29,677 bases of DNA. Source: Bacteroidales bacterium UBA4284. Lineage in GTDB: Bacteria > Bacteroidota > Bacteroidia > Bacteroidales > UBA932. The stretch is from contig DGVM01000044.1 in assembly GCA_002395925.1 (NCBI GenBank), forward strand, positions 1 through 29,677, written 5' to 3'. The notes under the pieces are model-generated. The model saw nothing but the letters and a program-made list of their open reading frames with translations. It did no database searches and had not been told where the DNA came from. The position numbers were made by a program, and so were the translations under genes. Each line of letters opens with the position of its first letter. Position 1 is the first letter of the stretch. Shown one piece after another: positions 14,572 to 23,491 of this stretch.

Positions 14572-15015
14572 ATGGCTGCACACTACGAGAGCAAACACGG
14601 CATCGTGGCTGTTCCACCGGAACAGTTATATATGAGTTTCACCGACTTGCGTAATCTTACGCAATCCATCCCCGAGAAGTACCGCGATAGCGTGACTGCC
14701 GACTTCGACTCCCTGCGGGCCACCGTGCAGGGCTTCACCATCTCGGTGCGGGTGACGGAGCGCCAGCCCTACAATCTCATACGCATAGGAGATGAGGAAG
14801 CACCTTTCCATTTCAGCATCAGCGTACACTTCGACCCGGCACCCGGCGGCACCGACTTCAGCATCGAGGCCGACGCCGACCTCAATCTGGTGATGAAGGC
14901 AATGCTGGGCTCCCGCATAAGGGAGGCTCTCGACAAGATAGTTGACGGCCTGGTGCAGGTTTCGCACGGTCAGCGTCCCGACTTCCCGTCCGATTTCCCG
15001 TCCGACCTCGGCTGA
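14572..15015 (+). CDS. SRPBCC family protein
   Basis: A 147-residue protein resembling the SRPBCC/START-like ligand-binding fold used by Bacteroidota polyketide-cyclase-like proteins. The N-terminal YESKHGIVAVPPEQLYMSFT stretch, a mid-region of alternating strands (FTISVRVTERQPYNLIRIGD, FHFSISVHFDP, GTDFSIEADADLNLVMKAM) and a long C-terminal helix (MLGSRIREALDKIVDGLVQV) follow the expected order of helix, antiparallel strands and helix. No catalytic motif is visible, and the ligand is unknown. The tail ends in a short repeat PDFPSDFPSDLG. The stop overlaps the following methyltransferase start by one base, so the two are co-translated. Confidence 0.75.
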   Translation: MAAHYESKHGIVAVPPEQLYMSFTDLRNLTQSIPEKYRDSVTADFDSLRATVQGFTISVRVTERQPYNLIRIGDEEAPFHFSISVHFDPAPGGTDFSIEADADLNLVMKAMLGSRIREALDKIVDGLVQVSHGQRPDFPSDFPSDLG

Positions 15016-16151
15016 TGGAAGGCGCAGGCGTCTCCATAAGGCTCAATCCTTTCAAGGGTTCCGACGGCCCTGCGGGGACACCCGTGCCGTGGAGCCCCTG
15101 CGGCCGCATCCTTTCCGAGCGCCCGCAGTTCATTTTCGACCCGCTGCTGCATGCCGGATGTTATTACGTGCAGGACTCTTCCGCCATGTTCGTCGGGCAT
15201 CTGCTGAGACGCAACCTGGATTCTTTCGGCCCCGGTCTCAGGGTGCTGGACCTGTGCGCTGCCCCCGGAGGCAAGACCACCGATGCCGCAGCCTCCCTGC
15301 GGGAACGTTTCGGCGACGATTTCGTGCTCGTAGCCAACGAAGTCATGAAGGCGCGCGCCGCAGTGCTCTCCGACAATGTAGCTGTATGGGGCGATCCGGC
15401 TGTCAGCGTCACCAGTGTCGATCCGGCGGTGATAGGGAGGCTGCTTCCCGGAGCCTTCGATATCATCATCGCCGACGTCCCATGCAGCGGAGAGGGTATG
15501 TTCCGCAAAGACAAGCGGGCCGTTGAGGAATGGTCTCCCGAGTTGGTAACCATTTGTGCGGCAAGGCAGAAACGTATCCTTGCCGACGTCTGGCCGGCCC
15601 TTCGTGAAGGCGGACTCCTCATCTATTCCACCTGCACCTACGAGCAGGCCGAGAACGATGATAACCTGCAGTGGGCATCCTCGGAGCTCGGCGGCACCAT
15701 AATCCCCCCGTCGGACGAATTCTCCTCATGGGGCGTCCGGCTTACCCCGTCCGGAAACCTGCTGCGGGCAGGCGTTGTTCCGGGAGAGGGTCAATGGGCG
15801 GGTGCGCTCGTCAAAAGCGCCTCGATGCCCAGGGCACGCCGTTTCGACCTTTCGCCTCTCCGTCCGTTGCGCAGCGGCATCCCTGCGGCGGTACAGAAGG
15901 GGCGCGAACTGGTGCCCCATCCCGACAGCGTGCTTGGCATCGGATTTGACAAGGACTCTTATGCGTGTGCGGAAGTGGACCTGCAGACGGCCCTGCGCTT
16001 CCTTCACCGCGACGCAATCACTCTCCCCGGCGCCACGATGGGATACAATGTGATAACGTACAAGGGGCATCCGCTCGGGCTGGTGAAGAACCTGGGCACG
16101 CGCTGCAACAACCTTCACCCCATGAGCCGCAGAATACTCAAGGATATATGA
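15015..16151 (+). CDS. rsmF: RsmF-type 16S rRNA cytosine-C5 methyltransferase (NOL1/NOP2/Sun family)
   Basis: A 378-residue SAM-dependent m5C methyltransferase. SAM-binding motif I is LDLCAAPGGKTTDAA (79-93); the catalytic motif IV is ADVPCSGEGMFRKD with Cys157; motif VI is IYSTCTYEQAEND with Cys207. A C-terminal PUA-like domain follows after about 290 (GRELVPHPDSVLG, GHPLGLVKNLG, ending in NNLHPMSRRIL). The N-terminus begins directly with VSIRLNPFKG, so the helical segment of roughly 20-30 residues that usually precedes this motif is missing. Only 23 codons of open frame lie upstream without ATG, GTG or TTG, so ATG 15015 is the only usual start. Coupled to SRPBCC (TGATG) and to the TPR gene (ATGA). 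The exact rRNA position modified is by family analogy. Confidence 0.87.
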   Translation: MEGAGVSIRLNPFKGSDGPAGTPVPWSPCGRILSERPQFIFDPLLHAGCYYVQDSSAMFVGHLLRRNLDSFGPGLRVLDLCAAPGGKTTDAAASLRERFGDDFVLVANEVMKARAAVLSDNVAVWGDPAVSVTSVDPAVIGRLLPGAFDIIIADVPCSGEGMFRKDKRAVEEWSPELVTICAARQKRILADVWPALREGGLLIYSTCTYEQAENDDNLQWASSELGGTIIPPSDEFSSWGVRLTPSGNLLRAGVVPGEGQWAGALVKSASMPRARRFDLSPLRPLRSGIPAAVQKGRELVPHPDSVLGIGFDKDSYACAEVDLQTALRFLHRDAITLPGATMGYNVITYKGHPLGLVKNLGTRCNNLHPMSRRILKDI

Positions 16152-17077
16152 AAACAGTTCGTATTGCGACAGCACTGCTCCTGCTCCTGACAGGCGTGAT
16201 TGCATATTCACAGGAATCCTCGTCCTTCAAGGCCTCCTACGAGCGCCAGGTGCGCATGGTCGGGCCTTCCGGAGTCGGCGTAGAGACCATTCTCGACCGT
16301 TGGGAAGCAGCCGAGCCGGACAACCCAGAGATACATCAGGCCCGCTTCAACTATCATTTCTCAAAATCCCGCATCAGCAGCGTGGTGCCGAGGCCGGAGG
16401 CCAAGTACCTGGGCTCCGCTCCGGTGTTTACGCTCAAGGACAGCACCGGAGCCGACGTCCACTATTATGAGGTGGATTTCTTTGACGATGAGCAGTTTGC
16501 CCTTGCCCAGACAGCCATAGACAAGGCCATAGCGGCCACTCCGGCCGACCTCGGCTCTCGCGTGGACAAGATAAACTCCCTGGTGCTCTATGAGAAAGAA
16601 AGCCCCGACATGGCCTGTGCGGAAATCCTCCGTCTGGTCGATTACAATGCCTCCAGGCATCCGGTATGGACTGTAGCAGGGGAGCCTGCGAAGGACGGCA
16701 TGCTGCGCGACCTGGTGCAGGATTATTGCGTCACCTTCTTCCGCTACGGAACGCCCGGCAGCTACGAGGCCTTCCGCAAGATATCCGAGCGCATGAACAA
16801 GCTCTATCCCAAGGATGCCGATTTCATGAGCAACCTCGGCTCCTATTACCTGGTTCACGCCGGCAATACGCGCCAGGCTCTCAAGTGGTACGAAAAGGTG
16901 CTCAAAATCAAGCCCGACGACTATACGGCAGCCCACAACTGCGTGCTTATCGCCCGCCGCGACAAGAATGTGCGTCTTGAGAAGAAGTACTTGCCGTATC
17001 TTATCAAGGCAAGCTCCGACGAAAGGGAACGCAAGGGCTACGAAATGCGTCTTGGGGCCCTGCAGGGCAAGAAATGA
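16148..17077 (+). CDS. Secreted tetratricopeptide-repeat protein
   Basis: A 309-residue periplasmic or secreted protein. A signal peptide is clear at residues 1-21 (MKTVRIATALLLLLTGVIAYS). The C-terminal part holds at least one good TPR (about 240-275: NLGSYYLVHAGNTRQALKWY and EKVLKIKPDDYTAAHNCVLI) and probably a degenerate second one. The middle is helical with no known motif. The open frame extends upstream to 15965, but the ATG at 16148 overlaps the methyltransferase stop by 4 bp and gives the signal peptide. Function beyond protein-protein scaffolding is unknown. Its stop is directly followed, with no gap, by the stop of the convergent permease gene. Confidence 0.82.
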   Translation: MKTVRIATALLLLLTGVIAYSQESSSFKASYERQVRMVGPSGVGVETILDRWEAAEPDNPEIHQARFNYHFSKSRISSVVPRPEAKYLGSAPVFTLKDSTGADVHYYEVDFFDDEQFALAQTAIDKAIAATPADLGSRVDKINSLVLYEKESPDMACAEILRLVDYNASRHPVWTVAGEPAKDGMLRDLVQDYCVTFFRYGTPGSYEAFRKISERMNKLYPKDADFMSNLGSYYLVHAGNTRQALKWYEKVLKIKPDDYTAAHNCVLIARRDKNVRLEKKYLPYLIKASSDERERKGYEMRLGALQGKK

Positions 17078-18208
17078 TTATCTGACCCGCACCGTCTGCG
17101 CAGGGTCCACCGTCGAAATGAACATGGTGGGAATCAGCAGCAGGAGCATTATCCCCGCGAAGGCCAGGGCGTTTACCAGCAGAAGCGTGGGAATGCTGAT
17201 GCTTACCGGCACGAAGGATACGAAATAATTTGCAGGATTGAGACGGATGATGTGCGTCGTGCTCTGAATCAGGCAGAAAAGGAGCGCCGCGCCATTGCCG
17301 GCGAGCATTCCGACGAGGGTGCTGCGTGCCGCGACCCTGAGGAAAACCTTTGCGATGCCACGTCCTCCCATGCCCAGGCTCTTGAGCATTCCGATGGTGG
17401 AGATATTGCGGAAGAGCAGGATGAGGAGCCCGGAAATCATATTGAATCCGGCCACTATTATCATGAGGAGTATGATGGCGTTGACGTTTCCGTCTATGAG
17501 ATTGAGCCAGTCGAACAGCTGGGGATACTTTTCCTTAGCTGTGACCGCCCGCAACACGTCTTCGTCTTCCGAAGCATTGCCGTAAGCCGTGAGGGATATG
17601 GCAAATGCGGCGGCGTCGGGATCGGCGTCACGCTTGAGCATTATCTCCATGCAACTGCAGTCCCCGTCGCTCCAGCCGCAGAGGCGCTGAAGGTCGGCGA
17701 GAGGGACGATGACGGTCAGATTTTCGTCTGTATCTATCAGGGAATCATATACTTCGCTCACTTTGAACTTGCGGGCGCGCACCTTCTCATCCACGAACCA
17801 AGCGGTGAAGGAATCGCCCTTGGAAATCTTGAGCTTGCGGGAGAGCCTCGAAGGAATCCTGGCGCTGAGCGAACAGCTGTCGGGCATGGGGACGCCCTTT
17901 ACCAGCACCCCGCTGATATCGTCCTGCCCCTTTACTATGCCGGGCTTCCAGATGACGGGAGTCATGCTCTCCACGGCTGCGAGCTGCCTGATTTTGGGAA
18001 TGGCGGTAGCATTCATGCTGACCGGTTCGCTGCTGCCGGTGAGTTGGATGTCGCCCGACAGCCCGGAAACGCCTCGGCGTATCTCGGCGCGGAAGCCCCC
18101 GGAGATTGCGAGCGAAATGATCATCACGAAGAACGATACCGCGATGGCTGTCACGGCAAGGCCTCCGTTGAATCGAATCCGGGACGCTATGAATCTGTCG
18201 GCTTTCAT
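17078..18208 (-). CDS. FtsX-like/LolC-LolE type ABC transporter permease
   Basis: A 376-residue inner-membrane permease of the MacB/LolC/LolE class, whose members move lipoproteins from the inner membrane or couple ATP hydrolysis to periplasmic work. One membrane helix near the N-terminus (about 17-38), a large periplasmic domain (about 40-235) and three C-terminal helices (about 240-268, 290-320 and 338-368) give the standard 1+3 topology. The IDGNVNAIILLMIIVAGFNM and STIGMLKSLGM stretches are typical of LolC/E proteins. No ATPase gene is next to it, so the LolD-like partner must be elsewhere. Last gene of the envelope operon, 11 bp after the transglycosylase. Confidence 0.88.
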   Translation of the reverse strand: MKADRFIASRIRFNGGLAVTAIAVSFFVMIISLAISGGFRAEIRRGVSGLSGDIQLTGSSEPVSMNATAIPKIRQLAAVESMTPVIWKPGIVKGQDDISGVLVKGVPMPDSCSLSARIPSRLSRKLKISKGDSFTAWFVDEKVRARKFKVSEVYDSLIDTDENLTVIVPLADLQRLCGWSDGDCSCMEIMLKRDADPDAAAFAISLTAYGNASEDEDVLRAVTAKEKYPQLFDWLNLIDGNVNAIILLMIIVAGFNMISGLLILLFRNISTIGMLKSLGMGGRGIAKVFLRVAARSTLVGMLAGNGAALLFCLIQSTTHIIRLNPANYFVSFVPVSISIPTLLLVNALAFAGIMLLLLIPTMFISTVDPAQTVRVR

Positions 18209-18219
18209 TCAGATGGCTT

Positions 18220-19233
18220 CTAAGGGCATATATGGCGGTAACGTTCGTGGTAGGCGCGCACCTTGCGAACGTACGACACGGTCTCCCATCCTCCGTAGAA
18301 GTTGCCGTACTTGATGGTGTCGAGCGCGGCTATGGAATCGTGCTTCATGTCCGGAATCACGGCGGCGATGTTCTCCCATCTGGATACGTCGGCGCCAAGG
18401 TGGCGTGCGTAGTTGATGCAGTCGCGTACGCGTCCCGTGCCTGCGTTGTATCCTGCAAGGGTGAATTGGGTCAGTTCCCCCGGGCTGGCAGCCACCTTGC
18501 GGAAGCGCGACCCTACTGCCATCAGCATCTTGACGCCTGCTCGGATGTTCTCCTCGGGGTCGAGGGTGTTGCGGCAGCCGAAGTGCTCCGCCGTGTCGGG
18601 GATAAGCTGCATGAGTCCGGCAGCTCCCCTGGGAGAGCGCACCTCGATATGGAACTTGGATTCCTGATACACCACTGCTGCAAGGAGCTTCCAGTCCCAT
18701 CCGAGAGTGTCGGCATATACCCGCAGGAGCGAGTCGTAAGGGGATATGAAGTCGGCGCTGATGCGTTTCATGGGATTGTAAACGTCGAAAAACGGCTGAC
18801 GTACTACGGGATAGCACGACTGCGAGCGGAATCCCTTGATCCAGCCGGCTGCCTGCTCGCTCTCAACCTTGCTGCCGGAAGCGAAAACCCATACGCCGCA
18901 GCTGTCGGCTGATACCTGCAGGAGCGTGCTGTCTGCCCTCAGTGAGTCGCATAAAGGGAAGCATACGACATCGAGCCGGCCCGCCCTGAGGGAATCCAGG
19001 ATGTTTTCCCCCTCCCGCTCGAGCCGGATATGGCTGGTGCGTCCGGTGCTTTTGGCGTAGCGCCTCAGCATTTCGTAATTGTATCCGCACCGCAGTTCCC
19101 TGGTCTGAGTGCTGCCCTTCAGGCTGATGACGCCGGTGAGCGGGGTGCCGTCATGCCAGGGACCGTCGTCCCGTATGCAGGAGACGAGAACCAGGGTCGC
19201 CGTCAGCGTTATGAGGGTGCGCAGCGCTTTCAT
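18220..19233 (-). CDS. MltF-like membrane-bound lytic transglycosylase (lipoprotein)
   Basis: A 337-residue lipoprotein cleaving peptidoglycan glycan strands. The signal ends in a lipobox LVSC with the lipid-accepting Cys19. Residues about 35-160 resemble a solute-binding-protein-like (SBP_bac_3) regulatory domain, as in MltF. The SLT domain follows from about 165, with the catalytic Glu191 in VVYQESKFH, then RSPRGAAGLMQLIPDTA and LAGYNAGTGRVRDCINYA, all family hallmarks. The two-domain order supports MltF over Slt or MltC. It lies 3 bp after the porin gene and 11 bp before the permease in the same operon, consistent with envelope remodelling. Confidence 0.9.
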   Translation of the reverse strand: MKALRTLITLTATLVLVSCIRDDGPWHDGTPLTGVISLKGSTQTRELRCGYNYEMLRRYAKSTGRTSHIRLEREGENILDSLRAGRLDVVCFPLCDSLRADSTLLQVSADSCGVWVFASGSKVESEQAAGWIKGFRSQSCYPVVRQPFFDVYNPMKRISADFISPYDSLLRVYADTLGWDWKLLAAVVYQESKFHIEVRSPRGAAGLMQLIPDTAEHFGCRNTLDPEENIRAGVKMLMAVGSRFRKVAASPGELTQFTLAGYNAGTGRVRDCINYARHLGADVSRWENIAAVIPDMKHDSIAALDTIKYGNFYGGWETVSYVRKVRAYHERYRHICP

Positions 19234-19236
19234 ACC

Positions 19237-21927
19237 TTATCTGGAAGACGTCTTCGGGCCTCCTCCGCTTCCCGAAGAGCCCTTCATGAGGCTCTTGTCC
19301 GTGCTGAAGTAGAACGGCCAGAATATGCCGAGCTTGAGGCCGGACATCTCGTCGACGGTGTAGATGTAGCGGTCGGCGGTAAAGTAATCCTTGCGGTCCA
19401 TAGGCCAGCCGCGTCCTACGTTCTGGTACTTGATGAACAGGCTCATGCGCTTCCACTGCACGTTGACGAACACGTCTATGTAGGGGCCGTTGCTGTAGAG
19501 CTGTCGGTTCTGGTTGTGGAATACGCCCAGGGCGGGATTCCATGCCGGAGAATACCATTTGGTGTTGTAGAAGGCGTTGGCTCCGATCTGCATCTCCATC
19601 ACGCCCTTCTGGACGGGGAACTGTGCGAACCAGCGCAGGTTGAGGGCCACCGTGGGAAGGGGCATCACCTCGGGGTTGGATGAGTATTGCACCAGCACCC
19701 TGTTGTCCAGGTGCATGGGACCGAATACGAACTCCTTGCGCAAGGATGCCGACAGGACGCTCATGGGAGTGCTGTTCTGGCGTACGATGCCGAGGGTGTC
19801 GTAGAAGATGTTGTTTGTCAGGAGGGCATATCCCACGTCGGCGCTGAACTTCCAGCGGGGGATGTCAATGCGGCCGCGGATGCTTGTGTTGGAAATCTTG
19901 GAGAAATCGTTGTTCCAACTGAAGTGGTTGGTATTGAGCACCCTGGTGTAATAATCAGGAGTGAGCAGGGTGGTGCCTATCCTGGCGCCGACGGTGACGG
20001 GACTCTTGCGGGCCCGGCGGAACGGGTAGAAGTTGAACAGTATGCCGCCGTTAACCTCGGTGTCGCCCACCTTGTATCCCAGCATGTTGAACTTCGCCTT
20101 GGCGTCCCAGAACATGTATTTGCTAAGCTGTCCTTCCGCCCCAGCGTACAGGTAGAACGAGTTTTCGACGTGTGTGGTGGGCCGCAGGCTCGTGGAGTCG
20201 AAGTAGTGGCGCAGTTCGTCGCCGACGCCCACGTCGAGCTTGGACACGATGCCCTCGCTGCCCCATGGCTGAAGCCGCATGAAAACCTTGTTGTCCAGCA
20301 CCATGGTGCCGAGGGAGTCGGCGCTGGCGTTCCCGAAGTTGTACACGCCGCCGAACATCTCTCGCCCGGTGGCGTTGGTTGCGTTGTCGATGTAGTTCCT
20401 GGTGTAGCGGGACCATTCCAGGCTGTGCCCTATGAATGCCGTGGTGACGTTGCGGTCCACGGTGTCGGCGACTTCTGCCGATTCCAGAGTGTCGGCCGGA
20501 GCGGACACGCCATTCTTGAGGAACTCGAAGGGGATGCGGTACTGCTGGTCAAGGAACCAGGTGTTCTTGGTTATCTTGGACGATGCGCCGCTAAGCCTGA
20601 CCGGAATTTCCCTCACCTCTACGGTGGTGTCCCTTATCCACTTGATGTCGGTGATACCGCCGTTCTCCTTGCGGTCGACCATGTTGTAGATGTATCCGGC
20701 ATGGGCCATGTATCTGCGTCCCAGGTAGTTGACCCTGGCCGAGAAGGTTTTGTTGGTGACGGTTTCGCTCTCCAGCATGCCTCCGCCTCCGAAGCGGTCG
20801 TAGGAGAGGGCGAAATTGAGCTCCGGCGAGATGTTCTGCGTGGTAAGTATGTGCAGGTTGTCGGATTCCTTCTCGTCGCCGGCGAGCAGCGTGCCGTAGT
20901 AGGCCAGCTCGGTGTGCGGGGTCTTGGTGTTGTAGTGCGGCAGCGTGCGGGGAGAGAAACTCCATGACTCCTGCGCCTTGTAGAACTCAACCCTTTCGTC
21001 GCTGGTGCGGTTGAAGAAGTTGTAATACTGTACGGGCGAGCCCGGTACGCCGAGCCAGGTGGCGTTGACGTCTTTGCGCAGGAAAGGGTAATCGTTGTAG
21101 TGGTAGTTGAAGCTGGTGTCGGGCTGCTGAATGTTCAGCCGGTGGAAATCCTGGTCCACCGTCCACTCTATTATGCGTTTGTACTGCATGGAGTCCGGCA
21201 GTGCGAAGGTCTCCAGGATGCGGGGGGTGTATTCGGTTACGGAATCCTTGTACGCCTGGAGCTTCTCTTTTGCCTGGCGTATGGAATCGAGCTCCGCCAG
21301 CTTGGCTGGAAGGGCCATCTTCTCGTCGTACGCTCGCCTTTCCTTGCGGCTCAGGGAATTGTACCAGGCCTTGAAGACGGAGTCGGCGACGTGGGTTGAG
21401 TCGGCTACATAAACCGAATCGAGCATGCGCCAGTCGAGGGAGTCTAGCCTGGCGTGTGCCAGCAGAGAGTCCGCACCGAGCGAATCGGGCGGAATGCGCG
21501 AAAGCAGCGTATCGGCAAGCCCCTTGAGGGAGTCGCAGGATTTGCGCAGCGAGTCGCGTACCAGTACGTGGGTGAGCGAATCCTTGAGCGCTACGTAGTA
21601 TTTATAGCGCCAGGGGTCCGTAAGACGCATCCATTCGGGGGCGTGAATGGTGTCGCGGGCCGTCAGCTTGGGCAGCGTGTCGAGAACTCCCAGTGTGTCC
21701 GTGGCATCGGCGCCGTCGAGCAGGAGGCTGTCGGCAATCTTGATGTCTTCCATGTTGCCGACCCTGTGGAGCTTGTATGCGTCGTGCTCGTAAATCACGG
21801 TGTCGGCGAAGGGGGCGATTTCGGGTATGTGCAGGCTGCGCACTTCCGGGGTCCCGATTCCAAGGACTCCGGCCAGGGTGAAACCCGCAATTGCAGCGGG
21901 AAAGATTATTCCTGATATGGGTTTCAT
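19237..21927 (-). CDS. Putative outer-membrane porin (Porin_10 type) with long N-terminal extension
   Basis: An 896-residue outer-membrane protein resembling the Bacteroidota Porin_10 family. The first 30 residues are hydrophobic and act as a signal sequence. Residues about 40-240 form a low-complexity region full of D-S-L/V/T tripeptides (VRDSLRKSCDSLKGLADTLL and similar), probably periplasmic. From about 250 the sequence turns into alternating aromatic/polar strands of a beta-barrel (LSYDRFGGGG, FSARVNYLGRRYMAHAGYIYN, DVGYALLTNN) to a last strand LKLGIFWPFYF. Unlike most barrels it then has a Gly/Ser tail (SSGSGGGPKTSSR). The start overlaps the DUF4369 stop by 4 bp. The substrate is unknown. 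Confidence 0.82.
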   Translation of the reverse strand: MKPISGIIFPAAIAGFTLAGVLGIGTPEVRSLHIPEIAPFADTVIYEHDAYKLHRVGNMEDIKIADSLLLDGADATDTLGVLDTLPKLTARDTIHAPEWMRLTDPWRYKYYVALKDSLTHVLVRDSLRKSCDSLKGLADTLLSRIPPDSLGADSLLAHARLDSLDWRMLDSVYVADSTHVADSVFKAWYNSLSRKERRAYDEKMALPAKLAELDSIRQAKEKLQAYKDSVTEYTPRILETFALPDSMQYKRIIEWTVDQDFHRLNIQQPDTSFNYHYNDYPFLRKDVNATWLGVPGSPVQYYNFFNRTSDERVEFYKAQESWSFSPRTLPHYNTKTPHTELAYYGTLLAGDEKESDNLHILTTQNISPELNFALSYDRFGGGGMLESETVTNKTFSARVNYLGRRYMAHAGYIYNMVDRKENGGITDIKWIRDTTVEVREIPVRLSGASSKITKNTWFLDQQYRIPFEFLKNGVSAPADTLESAEVADTVDRNVTTAFIGHSLEWSRYTRNYIDNATNATGREMFGGVYNFGNASADSLGTMVLDNKVFMRLQPWGSEGIVSKLDVGVGDELRHYFDSTSLRPTTHVENSFYLYAGAEGQLSKYMFWDAKAKFNMLGYKVGDTEVNGGILFNFYPFRRARKSPVTVGARIGTTLLTPDYYTRVLNTNHFSWNNDFSKISNTSIRGRIDIPRWKFSADVGYALLTNNIFYDTLGIVRQNSTPMSVLSASLRKEFVFGPMHLDNRVLVQYSSNPEVMPLPTVALNLRWFAQFPVQKGVMEMQIGANAFYNTKWYSPAWNPALGVFHNQNRQLYSNGPYIDVFVNVQWKRMSLFIKYQNVGRGWPMDRKDYFTADRYIYTVDEMSGLKLGIFWPFYFSTDKSLMKGSSGSGGGPKTSSR

Positions 21928-22604
21928 CCGGCTTGCGTTTTAGATTCGAGTGAATCGCGTATTACGGGGTCTTCCGATATGAACGGGGCTCCGAGCGCCG
22001 CAAGGTCTTCGAGCTCCTCCCCGCTGAGGCTGCGGGCCAGGATGCTTAGTGCATGCAGTCCCACCACGTCGCCGGTATGGTTCAGGTAGGTCTGCCTGCA
22101 GAATTCGTTGATACGGTCCATCTGGATATGGAAGATGGAGTCGGCCTGGGCCTGCATGCCGTTCATCGCAAGGTCTCCTATCTCGCTTTCGCGTTCGCGG
22201 TAAATCTCCAGGACGCCTTCCTGAAATGCTGCGTACGCATCGGTGAGCGGGCTGCCGATGACGGTTTCGGGGTAGTCGAGGTCGATGATGATGTCCTCGG
22301 AATCGGGGATGAAGTTCACGCGGAAACGCTTGTCGAACGCATCCCTGCCGGGGAACCTGAGCACGGCGGTCAGCGTCGTGGTAGGGTCTATCGTGCCTCT
22401 GAGGGTGAATTTGCCGGCCTTGACGCCGGAAGAATCGAGAGCCTCGTCCCAGCCGCCGTCTCCGAGAAGATATACCTTGCTGCCCGGTAAGGCGGCAAGC
22501 GAATCGCTCAGGTTGCCCGTTACCGTGAAGCGCTTCTGGGGAGAGACGCATCCGGCAAACATGGCTGCGATGAGCAGGGCGGCGGCTGGCAGGCTAAACT
22601 TCAT
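21924..22604 (-). CDS. DUF4369-type lipoprotein lacking a thioredoxin domain
   Basis: A 226-residue lipoprotein (lipobox MFAGC, Cys19). The body resembles the DUF4369 beta-sandwich found in Bacteroidota in front of AhpC/TSA thioredoxin domains: FTVTGNLSD, SKVYLLGDGGWDEALDSS, GKFTLRGTID and the strand-rich stretch to about 120, then a helical linker (120-215). In most relatives a thioredoxin-like domain follows this linker; here the gene stops at LESKTQAG and the porin gene begins in the same ATGA. I see no thioredoxin CxxC sequence in other frames downstream, so this is a natural short form and not a recent frameshift. Function unknown; thiol chemistry is not expected. It overlaps the CPBP gene by 11 bp. 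Confidence 0.72.
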   Translation of the reverse strand: MKFSLPAAALLIAAMFAGCVSPQKRFTVTGNLSDSLAALPGSKVYLLGDGGWDEALDSSGVKAGKFTLRGTIDPTTTLTAVLRFPGRDAFDKRFRVNFIPDSEDIIIDLDYPETVIGSPLTDAYAAFQEGVLEIYRERESEIGDLAMNGMQAQADSIFHIQMDRINEFCRQTYLNHTGDVVGLHALSILARSLSGEELEDLAALGAPFISEDPVIRDSLESKTQAG

Positions 22605-23490
22605 CCGATTCGAAAATTGACGGGACGGTTTCCATGCCGCCTTCGGGGCGCTGCAGCTTTATCTTGCGGAAAACCAGCACCGTGAGGATGCTGAGCAAGA
22701 CGCAGGCGGCCAGCAGGATGTAAAAAAGGTTCCGGGGCATGACATCCTTCCAGGATTCCATTTCTTCCATTCCGGGAATGCGGCTGACGAGCACGGCGAA
22801 GGTGTTGTTTACGCAGTGCATGAGCATGGTGAGCTTGAGGGAGCCCGTCTTGTAATAAACGTATCCGAACAGGCATCCCAGTATGAATGCCGGGATGGCC
22901 TGCCAGGGATTCATGTGTATGAGGGCGAAGAAGACGGCCGAAATGCAGATGGCAAGGGCCGGCTTGGTACCCTTAGAGAGCAGTCCGCGAAGGACCATTC
23001 CGCGGCAGAGCCATTCCTCGAAGAAGGGTGCCATAACGCTGACGCATAGGAGGTTGAGGAATAAGTTTCCGGTGGTCAGGCCGGTCAGCGCATCCTTGAG
23101 GATGTCGGGCATCTGCGGGAGCAGTGCGGTAATCGGGTCGCTCCAGAAACCGGTTGCGAGGGTGCCTGCTGCGGCAGCGAGGGCGCAAATCAGAGCTCCG
23201 ACGGGGGCGAAGTTGCCGCTGTCGAGTTTGACCCCGCTGCCGGACATTGCTGCCGAGCTGCTCTTGACGGCCGCCCAGAGCATGGGCGGGATGAACATCA
23301 CCGGATAGCTGATGAGCGTACCGTATTCCGCAACGGCCTGCTGCCCTGCAACCGCGCCGAGCACAAGGGTGAGGATAGACCCCAGCAGGGCGCCGGCAAG
23401 GAGCCATGCCAGCAGCGCGAACATGCCGCCTATGCCGGGAACGTACCAGGAGAATTTCTCCAGGAATTTATAGTTGCCGCGTTTGCCCAT
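22594..23490 (-). CDS. CPBP family intramembrane glutamic endopeptidase
   Basis: A 298-residue multi-pass membrane protein with about eight hydrophobic segments. The three ABI/CPBP motifs are present: motif 1 FFEEWLCRG with Glu158-Glu159 and Arg163, motif 2 FFALIHMN with His192, and motif 3 HCVNN with His225 and Asn229. This makes it a likely active Rce1-like glutamic protease cutting within the membrane; its substrate is unknown. The C-terminal tail (after 275) is cytoplasmic and charged. It follows the nucleotidyltransferase by a single base and overlaps the lipoprotein gene by 11 bp, so it belongs to the envelope operon. Confidence 0.9.
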   Translation of the reverse strand: MGKRGNYKFLEKFSWYVPGIGGMFALLAWLLAGALLGSILTLVLGAVAGQQAVAEYGTLISYPVMFIPPMLWAAVKSSSAAMSGSGVKLDSGNFAPVGALICALAAAAGTLATGFWSDPITALLPQMPDILKDALTGLTTGNLFLNLLCVSVMAPFFEEWLCRGMVLRGLLSKGTKPALAICISAVFFALIHMNPWQAIPAFILGCLFGYVYYKTGSLKLTMLMHCVNNTFAVLVSRIPGMEEMESWKDVMPRNLFYILLAACVLLSILTVLVFRKIKLQRPEGGMETVPSIFESDEV

Positions 23491-23491
23491 A

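Noticed and set aside
19687..20967. A 426-codon plus-strand frame opposite the porin gene
   Set aside because: Composition is shadow-like (Val, Gly and His-rich) and the opposite strand encodes a coherent barrel protein in an operon.
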